Positions 1 through 8,425 of a stretch of DNA of 12,098 nt are shown in pieces. Source of the DNA: a bacterium UBA3756. GTDB lineage: Bacteria; Bacteroidota; Bacteroidia; Bacteroidales; Bacteroidaceae. Position numbers and translations under genes: made by a program. The stretch spans positions 17,739 through 29,836 of the forward strand of contig DFGG01000144.1 in assembly GCA_002371695.1 (NCBI GenBank). The letters run 5' to 3'. Position 1 is the stretch's first letter, and each line of letters opens with the position of its first letter. Below the pieces are notes generated by a model. The model saw only the letters and a program-made list of their open reading frames with translations. It had not been told where the DNA came from and did not search any database.

Positions 1-2084
1 ATCACGAAGTTCTTCTCGTCGAAGTCATAGTAGTCGTGCCCCAAGTCGCGGATAGGCACCATTCCCTCGCAGTGGTTCTCATCGATCTGAGCATAGATGC
101 CGTAGCTGGTGAGGCCAGAGATATGGGCATCATAGGTATTGCCAATCTTGTCGGCCATGAACTCCACCATCTTATATTTTATGGAGTCGCGCTCAGCATT
201 CTGCGAGATCTGTTCCATATCGCTGCAATGCTCACAATACTCCTCGTACTTCTCCTTGTTGGCAGAACGTGCCCCATCTTGATATTTCGTCAGCAGACGG
301 TGTACCATCAAGTCGGGATAACGACGGATGGGCGAGGTGAAGTGGGTGTAATAGTCGAAGGCGAGGCCATAGTGACCGATATTATGGACACTGTACTTGG
401 CCTTCATCATCGCCCTGAGGGCAACGGTCTCGATGGCATTCTGCTCACGTGTGCCCTCGGCATCGGCCATCAGGGCATTGAGCGATTTCGTGATGGCTCC
501 CTTGGTGCCGCTGGTCTTCACCCTATAGCCGAACTTCGACACGAACTGTCGCAGGTTCTCCAGTTTTTGCGGATCAGGCTGGTCGTGGATACGATAAGGC
601 AGCGTCTTGGCCTTTGCGCCCTTCTTCACCCTTCCGATGCTCTCAGCGACGGTCTTGTTGGCCAGCAGCATAAATTCCTCGATGAGTTTGTTGGCATCCT
701 TCGACACCTTGAAGTAGGCTGTCACAGGCTTTCCCTGCTCATCGACGTCGAAGTGGAGCTCTTCACGGTCGAACTTCACGGAGCCGTTCTTGAAGCGGGC
801 TGCGCGCAGCTTCTTGGCGAAGGCGTCAAGCTGGATGAGTTCGGCAGCATACTCGCCCTTGTAAGGATGGTTCTTGGTGGCAGGGGGAGCCGGCTCGCCC
901 GTACCGTCCTTCACCCCATTGTCCTCCAGGATCTGCTGCACCTCCTCGTAAGCATAGCGACGATCGCTCCGTATCACGGTATGTGCCAAGTGCCACTTCT
1001 TGATGTTGGCATCAGCATCGAGCAGGAATATGACACTGTAACACAGTTTCTCCTCGTCAGGTCGCAGCGAACAGATGAAGTTACAGAGGCGTTCGGGCAA
1101 CATCGGTATGGTGCGGTCTACGAGATAGACGCTCGTAGCGCGGCTGTACGCCTCCTTGTCGATGGTAGATCCTTCCCTGACGTAGTGGCTCACATCGGCG
1201 ATATGGACACCTACCTCCCAGAGATTATCTATCTGTCTGATAGAGAGGGCATCGTCGAAGTCCTTGGCATCCTTGGGGTCGATGGTGCAGGTAAACACAT
1301 CGCGGAAATCCTCACGCCTGCTGATCTCCTCCTGAGTGATGGCAGCATCGATTTTCTCAGCAGCTTCCTCCACATTCTTCGGATACTTATAGGGCAGGTT
1401 GTACTGGGCCAGGATGGCATGCATCTCGGCATTGTTGTCGCCCGTCTGTCCGAGGATATCAACTACGGAGCCAATGATATTCTTATGGTCTGCATCAGGC
1501 CACTGGATGACCTTTACCACTGCCTTGTCATCGGTCTTGCCTCCCTTCAGCTTACGCTTGGGGATGATGATGTCGTGAACGAACGTCTGGTCTTGAGGTA
1601 TCAGCATGGCGAAATCTTTCTCCACACGGAGCTTACCCACTATCTGGTCGTGGGCACGGCTGACGATCTCGATCACCATCGCCTCCTTGATATGCTTGTC
1701 GCGACGGGCCATATACGACACCTTCACCTTGTCGCCGTCCATCGCCGACATCGAGTTACGCTCTGCCACAAAGACGGGTGTACCGCCGTCGGCAGGCAGG
1801 AACGAGTTGCGCCCGTTGGCCTTGCGACGGAAGGTGCCCTCCTGCAACTGCGTCTTCGTGTTCAGGCGATAGCTGCTGTCGCTGACCTTCAGCAGGAAGT
1901 CGTCCCATGCCATCTCCTCCATCACGTCGATGGCGAGCATCTTCAACGGATGGGTGTCGAGCTTCAGAGCCTTGAATATTTGTTTGAACGAGAAGGTCTC
2001 ATTCGGATTGTGCTGGAAGAGGTTCTCGAGCAGTTCACTAACCTGCTTCTTACCTAAGCGTTTGCCACTATTCTTCTTTCCCAT
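1..2084 (-). CDS. rnr: Ribonuclease R (3'-5' exoribonuclease), 3' end cut by window edge
   Basis: RNase R degrades structured RNA processively from the 3' end in the cytoplasm and acts in RNA quality control. The reading frame is open for 694 codons from ATG at 2084 to the window edge without a stop. Visible in order: a basic N-terminus and winged-helix-like segment (about 1-70), two cold-shock-like segments (about 82-140 and 145-215), the RNB catalytic domain (about 258-600) with the acidic motif IDPKDAKDFDDA at 268-279 (D269, D275, D277 and D278 are the metal-binding candidates), the signature TSPIRRYPDL at 583-592, and an S1 domain beginning near 647. The S1 domain is interrupted by the window edge; perhaps 20-50 residues are missing, judging from the usual family length. 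The start lies 7 bases after the stop of the upstream protease gene, so the two may share a transcript. Only the end of the gene is uncertain. Confidence 0.95.
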   Translation of the reverse strand, partial: MGKKNSGKRLGKKQVSELLENLFQHNPNETFSFKQIFKALKLDTHPLKMLAIDVMEEMAWDDFLLKVSDSSYRLNTKTQLQEGTFRRKANGRNSFLPADGGTPVFVAERNSMSAMDGDKVKVSYMARRDKHIKEAMVIEIVSRAHDQIVGKLRVEKDFAMLIPQDQTFVHDIIIPKRKLKGGKTDDKAVVKVIQWPDADHKNIIGSVVDILGQTGDNNAEMHAILAQYNLPYKYPKNVEEAAEKIDAAITQEEISRREDFRDVFTCTIDPKDAKDFDDALSIRQIDNLWEVGVHIADVSHYVREGSTIDKEAYSRATSVYLVDRTIPMLPERLCNFICSLRPDEEKLCYSVIFLLDADANIKKWHLAHTVIRSDRRYAYEEVQQILEDNGVKDGTGEPAPPATKNHPYKGEYAAELIQLDAFAKKLRAARFKNGSVKFDREELHFDVDEQGKPVTAYFKVSKDANKLIEEFMLLANKTVAESIGRVKKGAKAKTLPYRIHDQPDPQKLENLRQFVSKFGYRVKTSGTKGAITKSLNALMADAEGTREQNAIETVALRAMMKAKYSVHNIGHYGLAFDYYTHFTSPIRRYPDLMVHRLLTKYQDGARSANKEKYEEYCEHCSDMEQISQNAERDSIKYKMVEFMADKIGNTYDAHISGLTSYGIYAQIDENHCEGMVPIRDLGHDYYDFDEKNFV

Positions 2085-2091
2085 ACTATTT

Positions 2092-5000
2092 CTATTTTAT
2101 TACCTTTTTCCCATTTACGATATAGATGCCCTTTGGCAGACCTTCCAAAGAAGCTGCATTAGAGCGTACCTTCAGTCCGCTGAGGTTATAGACATCGAAA
2201 GCAGCACTCTGCACCGCTACATGACTGATGCCAGAAGGAGACAGGACATCACCAATCTTGCATTTTGCAGCATTGATAATTGTTCCGTCTTCTTTATTCA
2301 CCAATAGTGCCACTACGCTCAGATTCTCCTTGTTCTGGATATGCTGATTGCCCGTAATATCAGCTGTGAAAGAACCATCAATAGATTTACCAACGGCATA
2401 AGGACCGGCCAGCGAACCATCTACACCTTTGTATGGGCTCCAGGCAGCCACCGCCACATTATTATATATTTGCCCTGTAATAGAAGCAGGGAGTTGTGTT
2501 AGTGCTTCAAGGGCACGATCCTCTATACTCTCTATTCCTGAGTACATATTGGCTTGAGCCCATTCTTCACCTTCACCACTCAACCCATCTTCTAAAAGAA
2601 CATAACCTAGCTGAAGTGGCAACTCAGAAGCATTTAGTTCAAATGTTGTACGGGTAGATATCTTGATAGCGTTTTGGTTATCGTCTGCCCACTCTGCTCC
2701 TACCTCAATAGCCGCAGGCATTGGCTTGGCTAAAATCTTTGCAATGTTGACATTCAAATTAAACGTGCCCTTACCCTCACCTTCGTAAAGCGGGTAATAG
2801 GAATATTCATCACCCCAACGAGGAATTCTATTTAACGTACAAGAAGGGTAGCGTCCCCCACTCAAACTATACAGTTCCTCATAATCTGCCAGTTCCATCG
2901 GGTCAACAGCATTATACCTCGGGTCTTCTTCATTCGTTCTTCCATGATGTGCGTTGATAATGATGAGTTGGTCTCCAAATTCTTCCTTATAAGCATCCAG
3001 TGCCAGATTGGCCGCCGGAGAATAGCCGCACCACGTTCCTGTAAACTCTTCAAGAACAACTTTGGAAGGCTCATTCTTGTCTGATATATAGAATGGAATG
3101 ATTGCTGATTTATTCTCTGACTCATTTGGAACACCGTTTACTTTTGTTATAGTGAGTTTTCTGTTTTGGAATTCAGCAATCGACCCGGTATTGACATTCA
3201 TTTCATAATACTGATAGTAGCCGGGAATCATATTAGGCACACCTATAAGATCTTTACCTCCTTCGATTTCCAAGTCAAGAGAATTAACTTGGTTGCTACC
3301 TTCATTTGCCAATTCAAAAAGGAGTCTATGTGTTGTATTTGTCAGCGCAAATACAGGCTCAATAGTTTTTATACCAACAGCATTCTTCTTAATCACACCA
3401 TTTCCGAAAAGGATGCGCAACTGTAAGTTACCTTGTAAATCGTCAAAACGATCTATCCAATTCGGTTTACTTTCTGTTTTGAACCAAAGCGCATTGTCGC
3501 GTGTTTTCTCGCTAAACAGAACTGGCGTTGCAGACCTGAATGTATTCATTTCAACAACATCGAATGAATAACCCACATAAACTCCTTCTCCAGGTATCTC
3601 GTGCGTTTGATGAAAAACGACATCGTTGAATTTTTCTAATATAAACTCTTCATCAGGAAAACTATAGGTTGCAATATCTGGGGTTTCGCCTTCTAAAGGA
3701 AGATGCGTTGAAATCCACACTTCAATGTTAGCCAAACCCGTTGTTGACCCAAAAAAGCTAATGCCATCAATCGTTGGAACTGTATTTCCAAAGAGATGAG
3801 CTGGTATGTAGGTTGCTGCAGAATAACGCTCTTCCCTTCCCGTTCCTTGCATATATCCAACAGGTGATTCATCGAAATTTACCACAGCATTATTCCACCA
3901 TGACTGGCCTTCAGCCAATTCTATGCCTCGTCCGTACTGGGCATCTGCCTGTTTGTGGACGAACTTGATATTAACCGTTTGCGAAACGCCATTAATGGTA
4001 GCTGTCAATTTGGCTTCTAATTCACCAAACTGCTGAATCTCGTTTGCCGTAAACTGTACGTCAAGTTTTCCTGTTGAACCAGTCGTGAAGGAAATGTTTT
4101 GTGAACTTCCTGTCATTGTAATGGTGTTACCACCCATGCCCCATGTTAAATTTGATGTCCCTAACGTATTTGTCAGAATCTCCATGGTAGCAGTACCTGA
4201 AGCCTGCTTACCATTAAATGTGCATAGTTTCAGACCATCAGACACCAAATTTGTACCCATGTTCAAATGATCCTCAGCCTTACCTTTCGACTTCCAACTA
4301 AGCGTCTCTCCAGAGGACAGTCTCTTTCCGTCGTTTCTAAATTCAAATGACAGATTGTTCACACTATCATCAAAGGATATTTCTGTCTGTGACGCATTCA
4401 TTATTTCTCCTGTACTCTTGTCTATCAGCAAAGCAACAACGCGGAAATTGTCACTATTAAATGGTTTAACATTCCATCCTGTACCTACAAAATCATCCTT
4501 TTTAGGGACATTAAAGGTATATTCATATTGATAGACCTTACCCTTCTCTATGGCTGCTGGTAAACTACCTTTTATTCCTTGAGCATCGCCATAAATACCT
4601 CTCGCTACGTTGTCAAACAGCATCTCCACCTGAGAATCTTGATGTACCCAGTAGTTCAACCAGTCGTCAGGGTCATCTGGTGCAGAAGGATTGGAGTATA
4701 AAGAGTTGTCTTGTACATACGGTCCAACATGATCCTCCAACAACACAAAGGCCAGTCTGAAGTCTTCTTCAGTGCCGTTAAAACCAAAAGTCGTTTCTGA
4801 TTTTACTGTTATTGCCGACTTGTCTGGTTTTGCATAAACAGCCGTTGCCTCTACTTTCGCATCTGCTTTATCTTTGAGCAGTTCAACGATAGGTTTTATG
4901 TCTTCATAATAAGAACCCATATATGCATTTCGATTGATATAACAACATGGAGATCCACCATATTTTTGTGTCATATAAGTATAGTTCTCAGCACCCTCCA

Positions 5001-6216
5001 TCGGATCAGAAACATGAGTTTCGATAGCAATAAAATTGTCTGGAAATTCTTCTGTCAGCCGCTTGATCGTTTCAATACCTATAACATATCTTCCTTCCAA
5101 ACCCACAGATGTCCAAGCCTTATCTTCCATAACTATCCGTCGAGGATAATAGGTAACAGGACTTGGTGTACCATCAGGCTTAATGCCTATCACGCCTCCT
5201 TGTCCCAGATTATAAGCGCCTACCGAAGGACTAATGCCGTCAAGAATAAAGTAACCGTCTGCGCCACCATCCCATCCCCAGTTGATGTAAAAATGGTCAT
5301 CCTTATAGCCACAGAGAACAAAGGCATGACCTTCTTTACCGTCATAACCACTATAGTAGACAGGTCTTTTTCTTGCTATCTCTTCATAGAGCATTTCATC
5401 CCATTGTTCATCTGAGTAATCGTCTCTTACTACAAATCTCAGATTCTCATTATATCCGAAATACCTCTTCAGGGCTTCATCAATAGAGCCAGCTCCAGAA
5501 GCATCTGGTCCATAGTCCATCTGTACTGATTGTCCGCAGTAGAGCATCAGTTTGGAGAGTTGATTCTTGTTCAGGTGGCCCCAAGTGAAAGTGGTGGGTT
5601 CCAACTGAGGCATGGATATCTTATATTTTTGTGTCGTGTATGCTGGAATGGGCTCTGTAGTCTCGTTGGGCCAGCAGTAGTAGTTCATAATTTGCGCCAT
5701 TGCCGTAGCCACGCAACCTGTCAGGCATCTCGCGCCATCAACCTTGGGACACATGGCATTATAAGGCGTACTCTGTCCCCAGGTGGTAGTAACAAACGGA
5801 GCAACCGGAGCTTTTGCTGCCCTTGATACGCTTCTGGTTGGCTGAACATTCTTAAAGGCAGCATCCTTTGCCATCTGCTCATAACACCCGAGCAGCCATT
5901 TCAGGCCGCAGGGAGCTTTCTCTACATCCAAATGGCCATGATCCGAATAGCCCAATATTTCTGGAATACGCTCATCACCTGCAACCACAACAAAGCCTCC
6001 GTCATCTGCATTGAACACATAGAAGGCTGAATGTCCGAGACCTCCCAAGCCACGGGTTTGCGCTTTAGCGGCATAGGAGAAATGCTTTTCCTTCATAAAC
6101 TCCTTTGCCTTCTGAAAAGCTTCAGATTCCGATACTTTCTGGGCATTTGACACCAGACAAACAAAAACCAAAAAGAGCGAGAGGCCGAATCTCTTTGAAC
6201 CATTTTTCTTTCCCAT
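2092..6216 (-). CDS. Secreted C10-family (streptopain/interpain-like) cysteine protease with two degenerate Omp28/thioredoxin-like modules and Por-type C-terminal tail
   Basis: Predicted exported cysteine endopeptidase of 1374 residues. Residues 1-25 form a signal peptide (basic MGKKNGSKR, hydrophobic core, likely cleavage after SNA). A SpeB-like propeptide follows (about 26-135). The catalytic domain has Q148 in TTWGQ, the nucleophile C168 in GCVATAMAQIM, H297 in GHAFVLCGY, and NWGWDGGADGYF at 312-323. Residues 354-613 and 1050-1322 form a repeated unit: an Omp28/thioredoxin-like fold with RRIVMED or VVLEEFTGTW near its start and GGSPCCYINR (420-429) or GRYPSCTLNR (1121-1130) later, then a beta region with VLLED and VVALL. 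The redox pair is absent in the first unit and reduced to C1063-G-Y-S1066 in the second. The middle (620-1048) is beta-rich and not assigned. The end, VYNLSGLKVR to LPKGIYIVNGKKVIK, resembles a type IX secretion sorting tail. Peptidase C10 assignment is firm; substrate unknown. It is AT-richer by eye than rnr next to it. Confidence 0.93.
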   Translation of the reverse strand: MGKKNGSKRFGLSLFLVFVCLVSNAQKVSESEAFQKAKEFMKEKHFSYAAKAQTRGLGGLGHSAFYVFNADDGGFVVVAGDERIPEILGYSDHGHLDVEKAPCGLKWLLGCYEQMAKDAAFKNVQPTRSVSRAAKAPVAPFVTTTWGQSTPYNAMCPKVDGARCLTGCVATAMAQIMNYYCWPNETTEPIPAYTTQKYKISMPQLEPTTFTWGHLNKNQLSKLMLYCGQSVQMDYGPDASGAGSIDEALKRYFGYNENLRFVVRDDYSDEQWDEMLYEEIARKRPVYYSGYDGKEGHAFVLCGYKDDHFYINWGWDGGADGYFILDGISPSVGAYNLGQGGVIGIKPDGTPSPVTYYPRRIVMEDKAWTSVGLEGRYVIGIETIKRLTEEFPDNFIAIETHVSDPMEGAENYTYMTQKYGGSPCCYINRNAYMGSYYEDIKPIVELLKDKADAKVEATAVYAKPDKSAITVKSETTFGFNGTEEDFRLAFVLLEDHVGPYVQDNSLYSNPSAPDDPDDWLNYWVHQDSQVEMLFDNVARGIYGDAQGIKGSLPAAIEKGKVYQYEYTFNVPKKDDFVGTGWNVKPFNSDNFRVVALLIDKSTGEIMNASQTEISFDDSVNNLSFEFRNDGKRLSSGETLSWKSKGKAEDHLNMGTNLVSDGLKLCTFNGKQASGTATMEILTNTLGTSNLTWGMGGNTITMTGSSQNISFTTGSTGKLDVQFTANEIQQFGELEAKLTATINGVSQTVNIKFVHKQADAQYGRGIELAEGQSWWNNAVVNFDESPVGYMQGTGREERYSAATYIPAHLFGNTVPTIDGISFFGSTTGLANIEVWISTHLPLEGETPDIATYSFPDEEFILEKFNDVVFHQTHEIPGEGVYVGYSFDVVEMNTFRSATPVLFSEKTRDNALWFKTESKPNWIDRFDDLQGNLQLRILFGNGVIKKNAVGIKTIEPVFALTNTTHRLLFELANEGSNQVNSLDLEIEGGKDLIGVPNMIPGYYQYYEMNVNTGSIAEFQNRKLTITKVNGVPNESENKSAIIPFYISDKNEPSKVVLEEFTGTWCGYSPAANLALDAYKEEFGDQLIIINAHHGRTNEEDPRYNAVDPMELADYEELYSLSGGRYPSCTLNRIPRWGDEYSYYPLYEGEGKGTFNLNVNIAKILAKPMPAAIEVGAEWADDNQNAIKISTRTTFELNASELPLQLGYVLLEDGLSGEGEEWAQANMYSGIESIEDRALEALTQLPASITGQIYNNVAVAAWSPYKGVDGSLAGPYAVGKSIDGSFTADITGNQHIQNKENLSVVALLVNKEDGTIINAAKCKIGDVLSPSGISHVAVQSAAFDVYNLSGLKVRSNAASLEGLPKGIYIVNGKKVIK

Positions 6217-6242
6217 AGACTTGTTTTTTAAGTTCTTTGGCG

Positions 6243-6250
6243 CAAAGATA
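6243..6250 (-). promoter_or_regulatory. Bacteroidota -7 promoter box (TATCTTTG) for the C10 protease
   Basis: The minus strand reads TATCTTTG, a match to the Bacteroidota -7 consensus TAnnTTTG. It lies 26 bases upstream of the protease ATG, which predicts a leader of about 20 nt. No clear TTTG -33 box is visible at the expected spacing; that place is occupied by the heptamer array. The same promoter could also serve rnr. Confidence 0.6.
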
Positions 6251-6259
6251 GCAAAAAAT

Positions 6260-6287
6260 TATGAATTATGAATTACGAATTATGAAT
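6260..6287. repeat. Heptamer tandem array, 4 copies of TATGAAT
   Basis: Four head-to-tail heptamers, with one change (TACGAAT) in the third copy, lie between two divergent promoters. They occupy the place where a -33 element would be expected for both the protease and the epimerase promoters, so a change in copy number could alter either one. Confidence 0.85.
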
Positions 6288-6294
6288 TATTTCG

Positions 6295-6302
6295 TAACTT
6301 TG
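6295..6302 (+). promoter_or_regulatory. Bacteroidota -7 promoter box (TAACTTTG) for the epimerase-PAP2 pair
   Basis: TAACTTTG fits TAnnTTTG and lies 17 bases before the epimerase ATG, giving a very short leader. The -33 position falls in the heptamer array and shows no good TTTG. Confidence 0.6.
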
Positions 6303-6319
6303 CACCCAAATTTAACAAA

Positions 6320-7315
6320 ATGAAGATATTAATCACTGGTGCGAGCGGATTTATCGGCTCTTTTATCGTGGAAGAGGCCCTCAGGCGGGGATTCGAGACT
6401 TGGGCTGCAGTACGCCGTAGCAGTTCAAGGGAATACCTGCGGGACGAGCGAATCAAGTTCATCGAACTGAACCTCTCATCGAAGGAAGAGCTCGTGGAAC
6501 AGTTGCGAGGCAAGGACTTCGACTACGTGGTACACGCTGCCGGAGTGACGAAATGTCTGCACAAGGAGGACTTCCGTCGCATCAATACCGAGGGGACGAA
6601 GAATCTGGCGGATGCCCTGCTGGAGTTGCGGATGCCGTTGAAGCGCTTTGTGTTCGTGAGCAGCCTGAGTATCTTCGGTGCCATCCGCGAACAGCAGCCT
6701 TACGAGGAGATTCGCGAGAGTGACACTCCTCAGCCGAACACGGAGTACGGGCGCAGCAAACTGGCTGCAGAGCAATATCTGGAGCAACTCGGGAACCGCT
6801 TACCTTATATAATATTAAGGCCAACAGGAGTCTATGGCCCTCGCGAGAAAGACTACTTCGTGATGGCCAAGAGCATCAAGCAGCACTCCGATTTCGCCGT
6901 GGGCTATCGCCGTCAGGACATCACATTCGTCTACGTCAGCGATGTGGTGCAGGCCATATTCCTCGCCTTGGATGCACCTCAAGTGGGGCGCAAGTACTTC
7001 CTCAGCGACGGCGAGGTATATCAGAGTACAACGTTCAGCAACCTCATCCACGAGGAGCTGGGACGCCCCTGGTGGATTCGGATCACGGCACCTGAGTGGG
7101 TGCTTCGCATCATCACCTTCTTCGGCGAATATACAAGCAGACTGACGGGTAAGGTGAGCGTGCTCAATAAAGACAAGTACAACATACTGCGCCAGCGCAA
7201 CTGGCGCTGCGACATCCAGCCAGCGATCGACGAGCTGGGATATCAGCCGACAGTGAAACTGGCAGAAGGTGTCAAACGTACCATCAAATGGTATAAGGAC
7301 AACGGATGGCTGTAG
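6320..7315 (+). CDS. Extended SDR family NAD(P)-dependent epimerase/dehydratase/reductase
   Basis: Cytosolic 331-residue oxidoreductase of the extended short-chain dehydrogenase family; the exact substrate is not fixed by sequence. The Rossmann nucleotide-binding motif TGASGFIG is at 6-13, HAAG at 72-75, the catalytic serine region VSSLS at 113-117, and the catalytic pair Y143/K147 in YGRSK. LRPTGVYGPRE, typical of the substrate-side region, follows. Length is normal for the family. The ATG at 6320 is supported by MKILITGASGFIG at the protein start and by the promoter box just upstream. The next gene on the same strand is an Aur1-like PAP2 enzyme starting 33 bases after the stop, so the two are probably cotranscribed. 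That pairing suggests a membrane-lipid or ceramide reductase role as much as a sugar-nucleotide role, but this is inference only. Confidence 0.9.
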   Translation: MKILITGASGFIGSFIVEEALRRGFETWAAVRRSSSREYLRDERIKFIELNLSSKEELVEQLRGKDFDYVVHAAGVTKCLHKEDFRRINTEGTKNLADALLELRMPLKRFVFVSSLSIFGAIREQQPYEEIRESDTPQPNTEYGRSKLAAEQYLEQLGNRLPYIILRPTGVYGPREKDYFVMAKSIKQHSDFAVGYRRQDITFVYVSDVVQAIFLALDAPQVGRKYFLSDGEVYQSTTFSNLIHEELGRPWWIRITAPEWVLRIITFFGEYTSRLTGKVSVLNKDKYNILRQRNWRCDIQPAIDELGYQPTVKLAEGVKRTIKWYKDNGWL

Positions 7316-7318
7316 AGC

Positions 7319-7353
7319 ATTGAAGATTGAAAATTGAAGATTGAGAATTGAAG
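7319..7353. repeat. Heptamer tandem array, 5 copies of ATTGAAG/ATTGARA
   Basis: Five head-to-tail 7-mers (ATTGAAG, ATTGAAA, ATTGAAG, ATTGAGA, ATTGAAG) begin four bases after the epimerase stop. Each holds a TTG, and the TTG of the last copy (7348-7350) appears to be the start codon of the PAP2 gene. Confidence 0.85.
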
Positions 7354-8316
7354 TATTTTAAGTTCCTGTTTGAGATAGAGAAGAAGCCCAGGAAAGGGTT
7401 ACTGACAGTGGAATGGGTCGTCATGGGCTACCTGTTGCTCACATTGCTGATGATACTATTCTGCTATACGAAGATGCAGAACCCAGAGTCGATGATCTGG
7501 GGCCGCTTTCACATAGTGATGATGACACTGGCCCTATGGCTTGTCTACAGGCTGATACCCTGCCGTTTCACCCACTTATGCCGTATCTTAGCACAAATGT
7601 TCCTACTGGGGTGGTGGTATCCCGACACGTATCAGCTCAACCAGGCATTCCCCAACCTCGACCATGTTTTCGCAGGCTATGAGCAGCAACTCTTCGGTTG
7701 CCAGCCAGCGTTACTCTTCTCACAGGCAATCTCCAACCCCGTGTTCAGCGAACTGATGCACATGGGCTATGGCTCCTACTATCCGCTGATTGTACTGGTG
7801 ACGCTGTTCTACTTTTTCTTTCGCAACAATGATTTCGACCGTGCGGCATTTATCATCATAGGGGCATTCTTCACCTATTACATCCCATTTGTCCTGCTGC
7901 CTGTCACTGGTCCGCAGTACTACTACCTTGCCGCAGGCGTCGACAATATTGCCAAGGGCGTGTTCCCCGACATAGGGCACTATTTCGCAACGCATGACGA
8001 AGGTCTGCCTATTCCCGGCTATGCCCAGGGTTTCTTCTATCAATTCGTGGCCAGTATGCACGAGGCAGGCGAGTGCCCCACAGCAGCCTTCCCCAGCAGC
8101 CATGTAGGCATCACCTCCATCCTGCTGATGCTGGTCTGGCATAGCAAGAACAGGCGCCTATTCCTGTCCATCATCCCCTTCTTCCTGCTCATGTGCTTCG
8201 CAACGGTCTATATACAAGCCCATTACGTCATCGACGTGCTGGGAGGCTTCCTGTCTGCCATCATCATCTATTTCGGGCTAAGCCAACTGTGGAAATTGCG
8301 AATTTTTAACAAATGA
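7348..8316 (+). CDS. PAP2-superfamily membrane enzyme, Aur1/inositol phosphorylceramide synthase-like (PAP2_3 type)
   Basis: Integral membrane protein of 322 residues with about seven or eight hydrophobic segments (roughly 24-40, 52-70, 78-90, 146-158, 165-184, 255-266, 272-289, 293-315). The PAP2 catalytic motifs are FPSSHVGI with H252 and AHYVIDVLGG with H292 and D296; the arginine of the classic SRxxxxxH motif is not evident, as in the Aur1-like branch. TGPQYYY at 187-193 also fits that branch. The family transfers or hydrolyses phosphate groups on membrane lipids. The start is chosen as TTG at 7348: an in-frame TGA at 7342-7344 blocks anything upstream, and the next in-frame ATG (7423) would remove EIEKKPRKGLL before the first membrane segment. 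The gene probably depends on the epimerase promoter. Lipid substrate unknown. Confidence 0.85.
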   Translation: MKYFKFLFEIEKKPRKGLLTVEWVVMGYLLLTLLMILFCYTKMQNPESMIWGRFHIVMMTLALWLVYRLIPCRFTHLCRILAQMFLLGWWYPDTYQLNQAFPNLDHVFAGYEQQLFGCQPALLFSQAISNPVFSELMHMGYGSYYPLIVLVTLFYFFFRNNDFDRAAFIIIGAFFTYYIPFVLLPVTGPQYYYLAAGVDNIAKGVFPDIGHYFATHDEGLPIPGYAQGFFYQFVASMHEAGECPTAAFPSSHVGITSILLMLVWHSKNRRLFLSIIPFFLLMCFATVYIQAHYVIDVLGGFLSAIIIYFGLSQLWKLRIFNK

Positions 8317-8337
8317 AACCATTTTTACGCCTCGAAA

Positions 8338-8369
8338 TTTGGCTGATTCGAAAATAATTCCTACCTTTG
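8338..8369 (+). promoter_or_regulatory. Bacteroidota promoter driving the greA leader
   Basis: A -33 box TTTGG starts at 8338 and a perfect -7 box TACCTTTG lies at 8362-8369, with about 19 bases between them. The predicted transcript start is near 8375, which gives greA an unusually long leader of about 125 nt. Confidence 0.75.
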
Positions 8370-8395
8370 CAACCAGAAATAGTAAGGATACAGAC

Positions 8396-8425
8396 ATGAT
8401 AGCATCAAGGATTCCGACACGGTGA
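8396..8425 (+). CDS. Possible 9-residue leader peptide in the greA leader
   Basis: ATG at 8396 opens a nine-codon frame, MIASRIPTR, ending at TGA 8423-8425. An AAGGA sequence at 8384-8388 lies 7 bases before the ATG, unusual here where most genes lack a Shine-Dalgarno. The last codons enter the left arm of the terminator hairpin and the stop codon lies in its loop, so a translating ribosome would prevent the hairpin from forming. No obvious run of one amino acid is present. It could be chance. Confidence 0.25.
   Translation: MIASRIPTR

Noticed and set aside
36..2057. A 673-codon open frame on plus, opposite rnr
   Set aside because: Its product has no recognisable domain, is rich in Leu, Val, His and Ile in the way of antisense reads of GC-rich genes, and the minus strand encodes a complete RNase R catalytic core. 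It is a shadow frame.
6260..6287. Heptamer array as a CRISPR or plasmid iteron
   Set aside because: Units are only 7 bp with no spacers, and there is no replication or Cas gene nearby.
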